A DNA stretch of 64,000 bases, taken from NCBI GenBank assembly GCA_034667525.1, contig JAXDJO010000010.1, forward strand, positions 1 through 64,000. The letters run 5' to 3'. The notes beneath the pieces were generated by a model that did no database searches, had not been told where the DNA came from, and worked only from the letters and a program-made list of their open reading frames with translations. This DNA is from DATAPE01 sp034667525 (GTDB taxonomy: Bacteria > Actinomycetota > CADDZG01 > WHSQ01). This document shows, one piece after another, positions 1 to 7,095 of the stretch (positions are counted from its first letter, which is position 1; each line of letters begins with the position of its first letter). The translations under genes and the position numbers were made by a program.

Positions 1-186
1 TGATTAGCTACATGCGGACCGGATAAGCGCTGAAAGCATCTAAGTGCGAAGCCGACCTCGAGATGAGATCTCCCATCCCTTCGGGGAGTAAGGCCCCTTG
101 CTAGACCACAAGGTTGATAGGCCGGAGTTGTAAGCGCAGCAATGCGTTCAGGCGACCGGTACTAATAGGCCGAGGACTTGGTATCG
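1..186 (+). rRNA. rrl: 23S ribosomal RNA, 3' end (partial)
   Basis: The first 186 or so bases match the conserved 3' end of bacterial 23S rRNA: the run GCTGAAAGCATCTAAGTGCG, then GTTGATAGGCCGG, TAAGCGCAGC and GACCGGTACTAATAGGCCG. The gene enters from the left edge and only its last part is present. The exact 3' end is set by comparison with the known distance after CTAAT and is good to a few bases. The 5S gene follows after about 67 bases, the usual 23S-5S order. Confidence 0.96.
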
Positions 187-253
187 CTCGCGCTCGCTCT
201 GGAGGGTTCAGGGTCCTGCTCGGATCCTGGGCAGCACTGACAACTAAATAAGT

Positions 254-371
254 TTCCGGTGGCTATAGCGAAGGGGTCACACCTGGTCCCATTCCGAACC
301 CAGAAGTTAAGCCCTTCTGCGCCGATGGTACTGCTCGGGAGACTGGGCGGGAGAGTAGGTCGCCGCCGGGA
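254..371 (+). rRNA. rrf: 5S ribosomal RNA
   Basis: The stretch of about 118 bases has the 5S hallmarks: a terminal stem formed by TCCGGTGGC at the start and GCCGCCGGGA at the end, the loop segment CCCATTCCGAACCCAGAAG, TTAAGCCC, and GAGAGTAGGTCGCCGCC near the 3' end. It lies 67 bases after the 23S gene and is followed at once by a strong terminator, so it closes the rRNA operon. Ends may be off by one or two bases. Confidence 0.95.
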
Positions 372-382
372 TTTCTAAACGA

Positions 383-406
383 GAAGCCGCCTTCGGGCGG
401 CTTCTT
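383..406 (+). terminator. Rho-independent terminator of the rRNA operon
   Basis: A perfect 9-bp stem (GAAGCCGCC / GGCGGCTTC) closes a stable TTCG tetraloop and is followed by a short T-rich tail. It starts 12 bases after the 5S gene, the expected place for the end of the rRNA operon. Confidence 0.9.
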
Positions 407-411
407 CGCGT

Positions 412-579
412 ATGACGGCCGAAAAGGCCAAGATCGCGAAGAAATCCCCGCTCTCCACCTTGCTGATCGTCTTGATGACGAGTGCGTTGATGATTGCGAT
501 CTGGGGGGTTGCACGCGACCGCTTGGTTGCGATCGTTCAAACGGCCCTCTCAACGGTTTGCGGGCGGGTGGGCTGTTGA
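412..579 (+). CDS. Small single-pass membrane protein before the TadE genes
   Basis: ATG to TGA gives 55 residues: a Lys-rich N-terminus (MTAEKAKIAKKS), one hydrophobic segment at about residues 14-32, then an amphipathic tail ending in a short Cys-containing stretch. It lies between the rRNA terminator and three pseudopilin-like genes on the same strand, so a minor Flp-pilin-like part is possible, but the Glu of the pilin cleavage motif is not seen. I do not recognise the family. No clear ribosome binding site is visible before the ATG, so this could be a chance ORF. Confidence 0.4.
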   Translation: MTAEKAKIAKKSPLSTLLIVLMTSALMIAIWGVARDRLVAIVQTALSTVCGRVGC

Positions 580-625
580 AGGTTGAACAGAGAGGAATGA
601 ACGAGGATCCGCTCCAGTTGAGACG

Positions 626-973
626 GTGTTCTCCATCTTCATCCTGATGCTCCTCGTTCTCGGCACCATCGAGGTGGCTTTGGCGTTGTATGGGCGCGAC
701 GTGGTGGCAGCGGCCGCCCACGAGGGCGCACGCTCCGCGCTGGAGTTTGGCGCCGATGCCGCCGGCGCTTCTGAGCTCGCCCGCACGACCGTGCGCCGAG
801 CTTCCGGAAGCATGGTCCGAGATCTCAAGATCCAAGTGACGTCTCAGAGGCTTGGAACAGCCTCTTACGTGCGGGTGCGTGTTGCAGGATGGCTTCGCCT
901 GGCTGGCCCCGTCCCCGTACCGATCCCTGTATCCGCCGTCGCTACCGTTTCGAAAGAGGTTGCTCCTCAGTGA
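626..973 (+). CDS. TadE-like pilus assembly protein, start uncertain
   Basis: The product matches TadE-like pseudopilins of Flp/Tad pili: a hydrophobic N-terminal helix (VFSIFILMLLVLGTIEVALA), then GRDVVAAAAHEGARSALEFG and a small periplasmic domain. The GTG at 626 is the first usual start codon, but the frame is open back to 587 and there encodes ERGSAPVET just before the helix, which is the conserved TadE N-terminus. No ATG, GTG or TTG lies in that open part, because TGA stops the frame at 584-586. Either a base is wrong or missing near 583-605, or start or frame use is unusual. The stop overlaps the GTG of the next gene, so the two are translationally coupled. Confidence 0.75.
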   Translation: MFSIFILMLLVLGTIEVALALYGRDVVAAAAHEGARSALEFGADAAGASELARTTVRRASGSMVRDLKIQVTSQRLGTASYVRVRVAGWLRLAGPVPVPIPVSAVATVSKEVAPQ

Positions 974-1341
974 GAGAACCGGACGGCGGCCAAGCTGTCA
1001 TCGAAACGCTACTTGTAGCCTTGATCTTGTTAGTGCCGTTGCTGTGGCTGCTTGGGGTGCTCTCGGACTTTCATCGGGGAGCGATCAGTGCTACCGCCGC
1101 GGCCCGAGAAGCCGGCTCCGATGCGGCCTCATCTTCCGGACCTCTGAGCGCAGCCAGAGCTGTACGGCGCGCCGTACATCAGGCTTTCGTCGACGAAGGG
1201 TTGGACCCCCGGCGTGCGGAGGTGAGGTGGGATGCAACTGCCGGATTCGAACGAGGAGGAACCATCCGCATCAGCGTCGAGTATCCGGTAACGGCCGTCC
1301 AGTTTCCCTTCCTCGGTAGGATCAACGGGCCTCCCTCTTGA
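970..1341 (+). CDS. TadE-like pilus assembly protein
   Basis: From the GTG at 970, which overlaps the previous stop as GTGA, the protein reads VREPDGGQAVIETLLVALIL: a short basic/polar leader, the GQAVIET motif of TadE-like pseudopilins, and a hydrophobic helix to about residue 30. The frame is open upstream to 889, but that extension is Arg/Cys-rich and runs through the previous gene, so I reject it. The rest (about 90 residues) is a small extracytoplasmic domain. It is probably a minor pilin or pilus assembly protein acting at the membrane with its two neighbours. Confidence 0.8.
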   Translation: MREPDGGQAVIETLLVALILLVPLLWLLGVLSDFHRGAISATAAAREAGSDAASSSGPLSAARAVRRAVHQAFVDEGLDPRRAEVRWDATAGFERGGTIRISVEYPVTAVQFPFLGRINGPPS

Positions 1342-1387
1342 TCAGAGCCATCCACTTCGCCCGCATAGATCCCTACCGGAGCCGTGC

Positions 1388-1816
1388 GTGAAGTGTGACC
1401 TGACAGAGCAGGGGCAGACAACGATTCTGGTGGTGGGCCTTGCCCTAGTGGTTTTCGCAGTGACGGGCCTTGCTGTTGACGGTACCCGCGCGTTCCTCTT
1501 TCGGAGAACATTGCAGAACATTGCCGACTCGTCGGTGTTGGCGGCGGCCGCCGACATAGATCAGTCGCGCTACTACGCAAGCGGAGGCCGCGTTCTGCAA
1601 CTAGATCCGACGCGGGCGGATGAAACAGCCAGACAATGGCTCAACAGACGCGGCATCGATCTGGGCGTCAGCGTCGATGCCAATGAGGATGGGGTGCACG
1701 TTACTGCCCGAGGAGCCCTTGACTCCACCTTTTTGGCGCTGGTCGGCATCGACCGGATCCCCGTCGAGGTGAACGCGGCGGCGCGTCCACTTCCCGGACG
1801 TGTTCCAAACCCCTAG
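1388..1816 (+). CDS. TadG-like (TadE/TadG N-terminal) pilus assembly protein
   Basis: A 142-residue protein starting at GTG. Its N-terminus has the EQGQTTILVVGLALVVFAVT segment, then VDGTRAFLFRRTLQNIADSSVLAAAADID, which is typical of the TadG-like N-terminal domain: a membrane anchor followed by an Asp-rich, Ala-rich stretch. The C-terminus carries a short beta-rich domain ending in NAAARPLPG. It is the third pseudopilin-like gene in a row. The secretion ATPases and inner membrane proteins of a full Tad system (TadA, B, C, Z) are not in this window. Confidence 0.8.
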   Translation: MKCDLTEQGQTTILVVGLALVVFAVTGLAVDGTRAFLFRRTLQNIADSSVLAAAADIDQSRYYASGGRVLQLDPTRADETARQWLNRRGIDLGVSVDANEDGVHVTARGALDSTFLALVGIDRIPVEVNAAARPLPGRVPNP

Positions 1817-1911
1817 CTGATCTTCTCCGAATATTGGCCGATTGGCCGAGCGCGAGGCCTTTGCCTCGGCGACCATCTTCGGCTGCCTGGGAGTTGAGTC
1901 AAGATTCCCTC

Positions 1912-2688
1912 GTGGCGAACCTTCCCGATCAACCGCGACTGTATGGAGATCTGGCTTCCTGGTTCCATCTTCTGACGAGCCCTGATGACTATGCCGTGGA
2001 AGCCGAGTTCTATAGCGGTCTCCTGAGAAAGTCTGCCGGCGTCCCCATAACAACCGTTCTCGAGCTGGGGAGCGGGGGAGGGAACAACGCTTCTCACATG
2101 AAGGGGCGGTTCCGGCTAACCCTTGTGGATCTATCCGGCGGGATGCTCGAGTTGAGCAGGTCCATCAATCCTGAGTGTGAGCACATCCAAGGCGACATGC
2201 GGACCGTCCGCCTCGGCCGCCAATTCGACGGGGTCTTCGTTCACGACGCGGTGTCGTATATGACTACGGAAGATGATCTGCGAGCGGCCGTCGCGACCGC
2301 TTTCGAGCACTGCAGGCCGGGGGGAGCTGCCGTTTTCGCGCCCGACGAGGTGACCGAGACTCTCCAGATGAGAACCGACCATGGAGGACACGACGGAGCC
2401 GAGCGCAGCCTTCGCTATCTGGAATGGACCTGGGATCCAGATCCCTCGGACAATACCTACATCGTTGATTTCGCGTACCTCCTGAGAGATGGGGAGCGGG
2501 AGGTACGGGTCGAGCACGATCGGCATGTCTGTGGGGTTTTCCCGCGTGCCACCTGGCTGAGGGTGGTAGAAAGAGCTGGGTTCAGAGCCGAGAAACATGA
2601 GGGTATAGCCGGTGAGACGGCCCCCGACATATTCGTCGGGATCAAGGCTCCTGAGAGAATCCCAGGGGCCCGAAGACCTAGGCCTTAG
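1912..2688 (+). CDS. Class I SAM-dependent methyltransferase
   Basis: The fold is recognised from motif I VLELGSGGGNNASHM (SAM-binding loop), motif II LVDLSGGML with the acidic residue for the ribose, and IQGDMRTVRLGRQFDGVFVHD before strand 4. The substrate cannot be told from sequence; relatives are annotated only as class I methyltransferases. The frame is open back to TTG 1834, and starts at TTG 1894 or GTG 1912 are also possible. I chose 1912 because family similarity begins about there (NLPDQPRLYGDLASWFHLL). No clear ribosome binding site decides it. The gene begins about 95 bases after the TadG-like gene and may be a separate unit. Confidence 0.82.
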   Translation: MANLPDQPRLYGDLASWFHLLTSPDDYAVEAEFYSGLLRKSAGVPITTVLELGSGGGNNASHMKGRFRLTLVDLSGGMLELSRSINPECEHIQGDMRTVRLGRQFDGVFVHDAVSYMTTEDDLRAAVATAFEHCRPGGAAVFAPDEVTETLQMRTDHGGHDGAERSLRYLEWTWDPDPSDNTYIVDFAYLLRDGEREVRVEHDRHVCGVFPRATWLRVVERAGFRAEKHEGIAGETAPDIFVGIKAPERIPGARRPRP

Positions 2689-2732
2689 GGTATGGCGTCA
2701 TTGCTAGGAGGTTTCACTAAGGAGGAGTGGTT

Positions 2733-3023
2733 TTGAACAAGCAGGAACTCATCGACTCGATCACTAACGCCACCGGCGAGTCCAAGAAGGCAGTGTCTGA
2801 GGTGCTCAACTCGACCATCGACACGATCAAGGCACAGGTGTCAAAGGGAGAGCGGGTCAGCCTTCCCGGCTTCGGAACCTTCGAACGTCGCGATCGCAAC
2901 GCCCGTACGGCTCGCAACCCCCAGACCGGTGACCCAATCAACATTCCCGCGACGCAGGTCCCTGCGTTCAAGGCCGGCTCGGAATTCAAGAGTTCGGTGG
3001 CCGGGAAGAGAAAGAAGAAGTAA
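2733..3023 (+). CDS. hup: HU family nucleoid DNA-binding protein
   Basis: The protein of 96 residues is a complete HU: LNKQELIDSITNATG at the N-terminus, the GERVSLPGFGTFERRDRNAR body, and the DNA-binding arm RTARNPQTGDPINIPA. It binds and bends DNA as a dimer. The TTG at 2733 is chosen because a strong AAGGAGGAG ends about 5 bases before it and family members begin with (M)NK; the GTG at 2727 would overlap that site. The C-terminus is short (GKRKKK), without the long Lys/Ala tail found in mycobacterial and streptomycete paralogues. A strong terminator follows 20 bases after the stop. Confidence 0.95.
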   Translation: MNKQELIDSITNATGESKKAVSEVLNSTIDTIKAQVSKGERVSLPGFGTFERRDRNARTARNPQTGDPINIPATQVPAFKAGSEFKSSVAGKRKKK

Positions 3024-3043
3024 CCAGGCAAGCGGACTGAAAG

Positions 3044-3070
3044 AGCCCCGGGGGACCGGGGCTTTTTCTT
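3044..3070 (+). terminator. Rho-independent terminator after hup
   Basis: A perfect 8-bp stem AGCCCCGG / CCGGGGCT with a GGGA loop is followed by TTTTTCTTT. It ends just before the convergent ABC permease gene and probably serves mainly the HU gene. Confidence 0.92.
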
Positions 3071-3073
3071 TGC

Positions 3074-3907
3074 CTAAGTCACCAGACGTTGTCGGAAGAT
3101 GTTTTGGGGGACCGGCCACAACACCGCGCTAAGGCCGAGGAGCCAGACGAAATGCCCGAGTGCGGCAGCCATGTTGGTTCCAAATGTGCCGAAGAGCTCT
3201 CGGAACAGCGCGGCGCAATGGAACAACGGGGAGAACCATGCAAGCGATTGCGCCCAGGCCGGCATGCTGTCGATCGGAAAGAAGATGCTCGAGAACAGAA
3301 ACATGGGGACCAAGAAGAGAGTCCAGTAGAAGCTGAAGAAATCGGACGTCGGGATCAACGAGCTGAACGTCAGGCCCATCGCCGAGAAGCAGAGACCCAC
3401 AGCCGCGCCCGCAATGGGCGTCAACAACACCCACCAGGAATGCACCAGCCCGAACAGTGCCGAGATCAACACGAAGGGAAGCGAATACATGAGGCTGCGG
3501 GTGATGCCCCACATCATCTCCCCGACGACCACGTCCTCGGGATCGATCGGAGTGACGGTGACCGCGTCGTAGAGCTTGGCGAAATGCAGTTTAAAGAAGA
3601 CGTTCCAGCTGACTTCGAAGGACGCGCCATACATGCCCGAGACCGCGGCCAATCCCGGCGCGATGTAACGTGCATAGTCGACGCCCTTGATCGTTGCGAC
3701 GAACTTCCCTAACCCGAAGCCGATCGCCAGCAGATAGAAGAACGGCTCGAAGAAGTTGGGAACCAGGTTGATGTGCCAACGGTGCGAGTAACTCAGCAGG
3801 TTTCGCTCCCACATCCGATAGGCCATGCGAAAGCTGGGTCGCGGCCAGCGCCATACGCTGGTGAACGTCACACCTGGTGGGAGGGAGCCCGGCCCCCGGA
3901 TGCTCAT
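3074..3907 (-). CDS. ABC-2 type transporter permease (NodJ/DrrB-like)
   Basis: The 277-residue product has an N-terminal amphipathic part followed by about six hydrophobic segments. The sequences FFEPFFYLLAIGFGLG and PMFLFSSIFFPIDSMPAWAQ are typical of the ABC-2 permeases in drug and lipo-oligosaccharide exporters such as NodJ. Its ATG overlaps the stop of the ATPase gene by 4 bases (ATGA), so the two are coupled and make a two-part exporter in the cytoplasmic membrane. The substrate is unknown. It converges on hup. Confidence 0.88.
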   Translation of the reverse strand: MSIRGPGSLPPGVTFTSVWRWPRPSFRMAYRMWERNLLSYSHRWHINLVPNFFEPFFYLLAIGFGLGKFVATIKGVDYARYIAPGLAAVSGMYGASFEVSWNVFFKLHFAKLYDAVTVTPIDPEDVVVGEMMWGITRSLMYSLPFVLISALFGLVHSWWVLLTPIAGAAVGLCFSAMGLTFSSLIPTSDFFSFYWTLFLVPMFLFSSIFFPIDSMPAWAQSLAWFSPLFHCAALFRELFGTFGTNMAAALGHFVWLLGLSAVLWPVPQNIFRQRLVT

Positions 3908-4836
3908 TCCTCCAAGGTCCTTCCGGTGAGTTTCAAAAACACGTCCTCCAGGGAGGCGGGGCGGAAGGCAGCGGTCTCGTAGCCCAACCCCGAATCGTTG
4001 ACCGCCTTCAACATCGCTTCGCCATCGTCGACGTGGAGGATGAGGCGATCACCCGCGACCTCGTGAGCCTCCGCGCGGGTCGCCATCGCGCTCACCAGTT
4101 GCGCGAGCTCGGGCTGATCGGTAGCGGTTAGCTCGACGACTTGAGGGGCGACGAGATCCCGGATCAGTGCCCGGGGGGTCCCTTCGACAAGGATCTTTCC
4201 CTGATGCATCACCACCAGCCGGTCGCAGAGCTGGGCCGCCTCCTCCATGTAGTGGGTAGTGAGCACCAGGGTCACTCCCTGACGCTTCAGCTCCCTGAGA
4301 CGGTCCCATACGAGATGCCGAGCCTGGGGATCCAGACCTGTGGTGGGCTCGTCCAGGATCAACATGCGGGGGCGGTTGATCAAGGCTCTCGCTATCAGTA
4401 GGCGTCTCTTCATCCCGCCGGAGAGATGCTCCACGTCCCATTCGATGCGGTCGTCCAGCTGCACGAACCTCAGGACCTCCTCGGCGCGAGCCCTGGCTTC
4501 GGGCTTGGGGATCCCGAAATACCTTGCGTGTGCGAACAGGTTCTCGCCCACCCGAATGACCGTATCGAGGTTGGTTTCCTGCGGGACCACCCCGATGTGC
4601 TCCTTGATCGTGCGCTGATCGCGAGAGGGATCCATCCCCATAACCTCGAGGACGCCTTCCGACCGGCGCGCCCGGCAGGACACCATCCTCATGGTTGTAG
4701 TCTTGCCGGCTCCGTTCGGGCCCAGAAACCCGAAGCACTCTCGTTCCTCGACCTCGAAGTCGATCCCGTCGACGGCCGGCGTCGGACTGTCCGCGTACCA
4801 TTTGATGAGACCCGCCGCGCGCACTATCGATTGCAT
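3904..4836 (-). CDS. ABC transporter ATP-binding protein (NodI/DrrA-like)
   Basis: A 310-residue ABC ATPase with Walker A GPNGAGKTTT, signature LSGGMKRR, Walker B LILDEPTTGLD and the H-loop LTTHYMEEA, followed by a roughly 90-residue C-terminal domain of the DrrA/NodI type. It powers the permease encoded directly downstream (4-base overlap). The gene and its permease form a two-gene minus-strand operon that diverges from the small membrane protein gene at 4875. Daunorubicin-resistance-like or polysaccharide/lipid export are the usual annotations; the cargo cannot be inferred here. Confidence 0.92.
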   Translation of the reverse strand: MQSIVRAAGLIKWYADSPTPAVDGIDFEVEERECFGFLGPNGAGKTTTMRMVSCRARRSEGVLEVMGMDPSRDQRTIKEHIGVVPQETNLDTVIRVGENLFAHARYFGIPKPEARARAEEVLRFVQLDDRIEWDVEHLSGGMKRRLLIARALINRPRMLILDEPTTGLDPQARHLVWDRLRELKRQGVTLVLTTHYMEEAAQLCDRLVVMHQGKILVEGTPRALIRDLVAPQVVELTATDQPELAQLVSAMATRAEAHEVAGDRLILHVDDGEAMLKAVNDSGLGYETAAFRPASLEDVFLKLTGRTLEE

Positions 4837-4874
4837 GCGAGGGAGGTTAACTGCGGGGGAGTTAGATTCTGAAC

Positions 4875-5249
4875 GTGAAGCGAAGCATGGGAGGCGGCAG
4901 CTATCGAGGGCCGGTCGGACTCCTTCGGCAGCGCAGGACGATCCGCTTCGTTCAGATCTCCCTCGTCATAGTGGCCGCAGCATTCTTGATGTACGCGGGG
5001 TACTCGCAGGGCCGCGTGAGCGGCTTCGAGCAAGGCCGGCGAGCGAACTCTATCGGCGCGCCCAAGGCTCCTTCCCAGAGCAAGTCGGTCGTCCTTGTGA
5101 TTCTCGGGCTGGGTGCGTTGCTGCCGGCCGTGCTGCTGCAGGGCCAGGGCGGGGTGCGCCTGCCCGTTCCAGCCCGCCTGGAGGAGTTGACCGGCCGGGC
5201 CGAATCGAGCGCGATCGAACGCGCCGAAGCAGCTTCGGAGACGCCCTAG
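4875..5249 (+). CDS. Hypothetical membrane protein with two hydrophobic segments
   Basis: A 124-residue protein (GTG start; ATG 4887 is an alternative). Hydrophobic segments lie at about residues 24-42 (VQISLVIVAAAFLMYAGY) and 72-90 (VVLVILGLGALLPAVLLQG), joined by a polar loop, with a charged C-terminal tail containing RLEELTGRAESS. I do not recognise the family. It diverges from the ABC exporter operon, with only 38 bases between the starts, and converges with cofC, sharing a 4-base CTAG in which both genes stop. Confidence 0.6.
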   Translation: MKRSMGGGSYRGPVGLLRQRRTIRFVQISLVIVAAAFLMYAGYSQGRVSGFEQGRRANSIGAPKAPSQSKSVVLVILGLGALLPAVLLQGQGGVRLPVPARLEELTGRAESSAIERAEAASETP

Positions 5250-5896
5250 TCGCTCAGCGGGACTGCTGGACGGAGACGTTCGAGCACCTTCTGGGTTGCG
5301 CTGGCGGCCGGCTTGGGGCGGGCCAGGTACGTGTCGACATCGGCGATCGTGTCGATGTCGAGGGCGAGGCGTGGCAACGACAGGATCGAACAACGGTGCC
5401 CCGCCGCTTCCGACGCTGAAAGGTACGCCTGCAGACTCGACGGTCCGAAGCGGGGGGCGATGAGATCGGGGGGGTCGAGGTAGAGAGCGTTGGTTCCTCC
5501 GCCCCTGGCGGCGGGCACCACGACGCTGTCCGACGTCGCTCCCGTATCCAGAAGATCTCGCAGATCTCCGGCCCAGGCCAGGGGTATGTCGGCCGGGACC
5601 ACCGTCATGGAGCCGGCCCCTGCCTCCTTGATCACCGCAACGGCCTGGGCAACCGCCTCGTTCAGCCCTTGCCCGGTCTCCAGGATCGTGTTGAGCTCCT
5701 GGTCGCGGGCTAGGGAGAGCACTTCTGGGTCGCGCGATACCACCCACCACGACAGGAAGCCGGTTGAAGTGCAGAGCGCAAGAGCGTCATCGATAAGAGC
5801 ACGCACGATCTCCGCTCGGGCGGCAGGATCGAAATGAGGGCCGAGACGCGTCTTTGCCTCGGCGATCTGCTTCACGGGCAACACTCCGGCGTCCAT
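5246..5896 (-). CDS. cofC: 2-phospho-L-lactate / phosphoenolpyruvate guanylyltransferase (CofC/FbiD)
   Basis: The 216-residue protein is a small nucleotidyltransferase of the CofC/FbiD family, which activates 2-phospholactate or PEP with GTP for coenzyme F420 synthesis. Supporting motifs are VLPVKQIAEAKTRLGP at the N-terminus (usual LVPVKxxxxAKTRL), VVPADIPL in the middle and LALDIDTIADVDTYL near the end (usual DIDTPEDL). The ATG at 5896 is chosen because an upstream extension of the frame has no family character. The gene diverges from an FrhB-like F420 protein gene at 5953, so the two probably share an F420 context. Confidence 0.85.
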   Translation of the reverse strand: MDAGVLPVKQIAEAKTRLGPHFDPAARAEIVRALIDDALALCTSTGFLSWWVVSRDPEVLSLARDQELNTILETGQGLNEAVAQAVAVIKEAGAGSMTVVPADIPLAWAGDLRDLLDTGATSDSVVVPAARGGGTNALYLDPPDLIAPRFGPSSLQAYLSASEAAGHRCSILSLPRLALDIDTIADVDTYLARPKPAASATQKVLERLRPAVPLSD

Positions 5897-5952
5897 CGCC
5901 GACCAGGTTAGTGCCACAGCCTGCTGCAAGTAGCAGCAAGTAGCCTGGTCGC

Positions 5953-7095
5953 ATGGAAGAGCGCAAACACTGGAAACACCTCTATGAGGAAATCGTTGCA
6001 ACCGAGATCTGCTGCGGATGTGCCGCTTGTGTGGTCGCCTGTCCCCATAAGGTGCTGGACTTCCGCGATTTCGACCCGATCCAGACCGATGGCAGATCGC
6101 CGTTCGACAACTGCATCCATGGCGAGGAAGGTTGCTCCCTCTGCGCGATGGCTTGTTTGCGCCTCGACCCGGATTTCGACGCGATCGAGCAGATGGTCTT
6201 CGGTGAGCGCCGCAAGTCGGATCAGCCCGAGGGCTCCTATCGCAGGAAGCTGCTGGCGCGCGCAACGGACCCTGCATTATTGGCCAGAGGACAGGATGGC
6301 GGCGCGGTGACGGCCCTACTCGCCTGGGGACTCAGCGTCGGCGAGCTCGACGGGGCGGTGCTTGCCGCACCTTCAGAGACGGTGCCATGGCTCGACGAAC
6401 CGGCACTTGTGAAGAGCCGAGAGGAGCTTCTCCAAACCGCAGGCTCCCGGTACACCTATTGCTCGACCCCCCTGGGTCTGAGGGAAGCTGCCCAGGCGAA
6501 ACTCAAGAACGTGGCTCTCGTGGGGGTTTCGTGTGAAGCCACGGCAGTCCGCCAACTGACCGCTGAAGGCATCAGGCGCTGGACCCGCTCCCTAAAACTC
6601 GTGATCGGCTTGATGTGTTGCGAGACTTTCGACTACGAGGCGTTCATGATTGGCAAGGTCGAGCGTGAGATGAACATCCCCTTGCGGGACATCACTAAGG
6701 TGAACGTCAAAGGAAAGGTCATCGTCAGCCTGGAGGACGGGCGAGATATCAACATCCCCTTGAAGCAAGCAAGGCCGTTCGCCAACGAGTGGTGTCATCA
6801 CTGTCCCGACTTCGCCGCCGAACATGCGGATCTGTCGTGTGGCGGGCTTGGTATGGAGGGTTGGACGATGATCCTTGTTCGCTCTGAACGAGGCGACCGC
6901 TACCTGGACGCGGCGATCGCAGCGGGAGCGCTGGAGACCAGGCCGGCCGAGGAGGAACCCGCTGCACTCCAGGTGATGGACCGCCTCGCCCGTAAACAGC
7001 GAGAGCGCATCGGCCCCTTCGATCCACACGCTGAGGCGCGCTGGCCCACCGCCGAGCTGCTGTCGGCGGCTCGTGCCGAGAGCTCACAGATCTAG
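5953..7095 (+). CDS. Coenzyme F420 hydrogenase/dehydrogenase beta subunit (FrhB) family protein
   Basis: A 380-residue FrhB-type protein. Residues 19-32 hold a ferredoxin-like cluster CCGCAACVVACPHK, and a second Cys group (EEGCSLCAMACLRL) follows at about 58-70. The centre has the FrhB segments GQDGGAVTALLAWGL, ALVGVSCEATAVRQL and IGLMCCETFDYEAF, and later CHHCPDFAAEHADLSCGG, a further Cys-rich iron-sulfur site. The family binds FAD, iron-sulfur clusters and often F420. It diverges from cofC, which makes an F420 role plausible. Its exact substrate is not evident. Confidence 0.88.
   Translation: MEERKHWKHLYEEIVATEICCGCAACVVACPHKVLDFRDFDPIQTDGRSPFDNCIHGEEGCSLCAMACLRLDPDFDAIEQMVFGERRKSDQPEGSYRRKLLARATDPALLARGQDGGAVTALLAWGLSVGELDGAVLAAPSETVPWLDEPALVKSREELLQTAGSRYTYCSTPLGLREAAQAKLKNVALVGVSCEATAVRQLTAEGIRRWTRSLKLVIGLMCCETFDYEAFMIGKVEREMNIPLRDITKVNVKGKVIVSLEDGRDINIPLKQARPFANEWCHHCPDFAAEHADLSCGGLGMEGWTMILVRSERGDRYLDAAIAAGALETRPAEEEPAALQVMDRLARKQRERIGPFDPHAEARWPTAELLSAARAESSQI

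Noticed and set aside
2688..2693. GGGTAT before hup as a SigF/SigB-type promoter
   Set aside because: There is no GTT-type box 15-17 bases upstream, so only half of the pattern is present.
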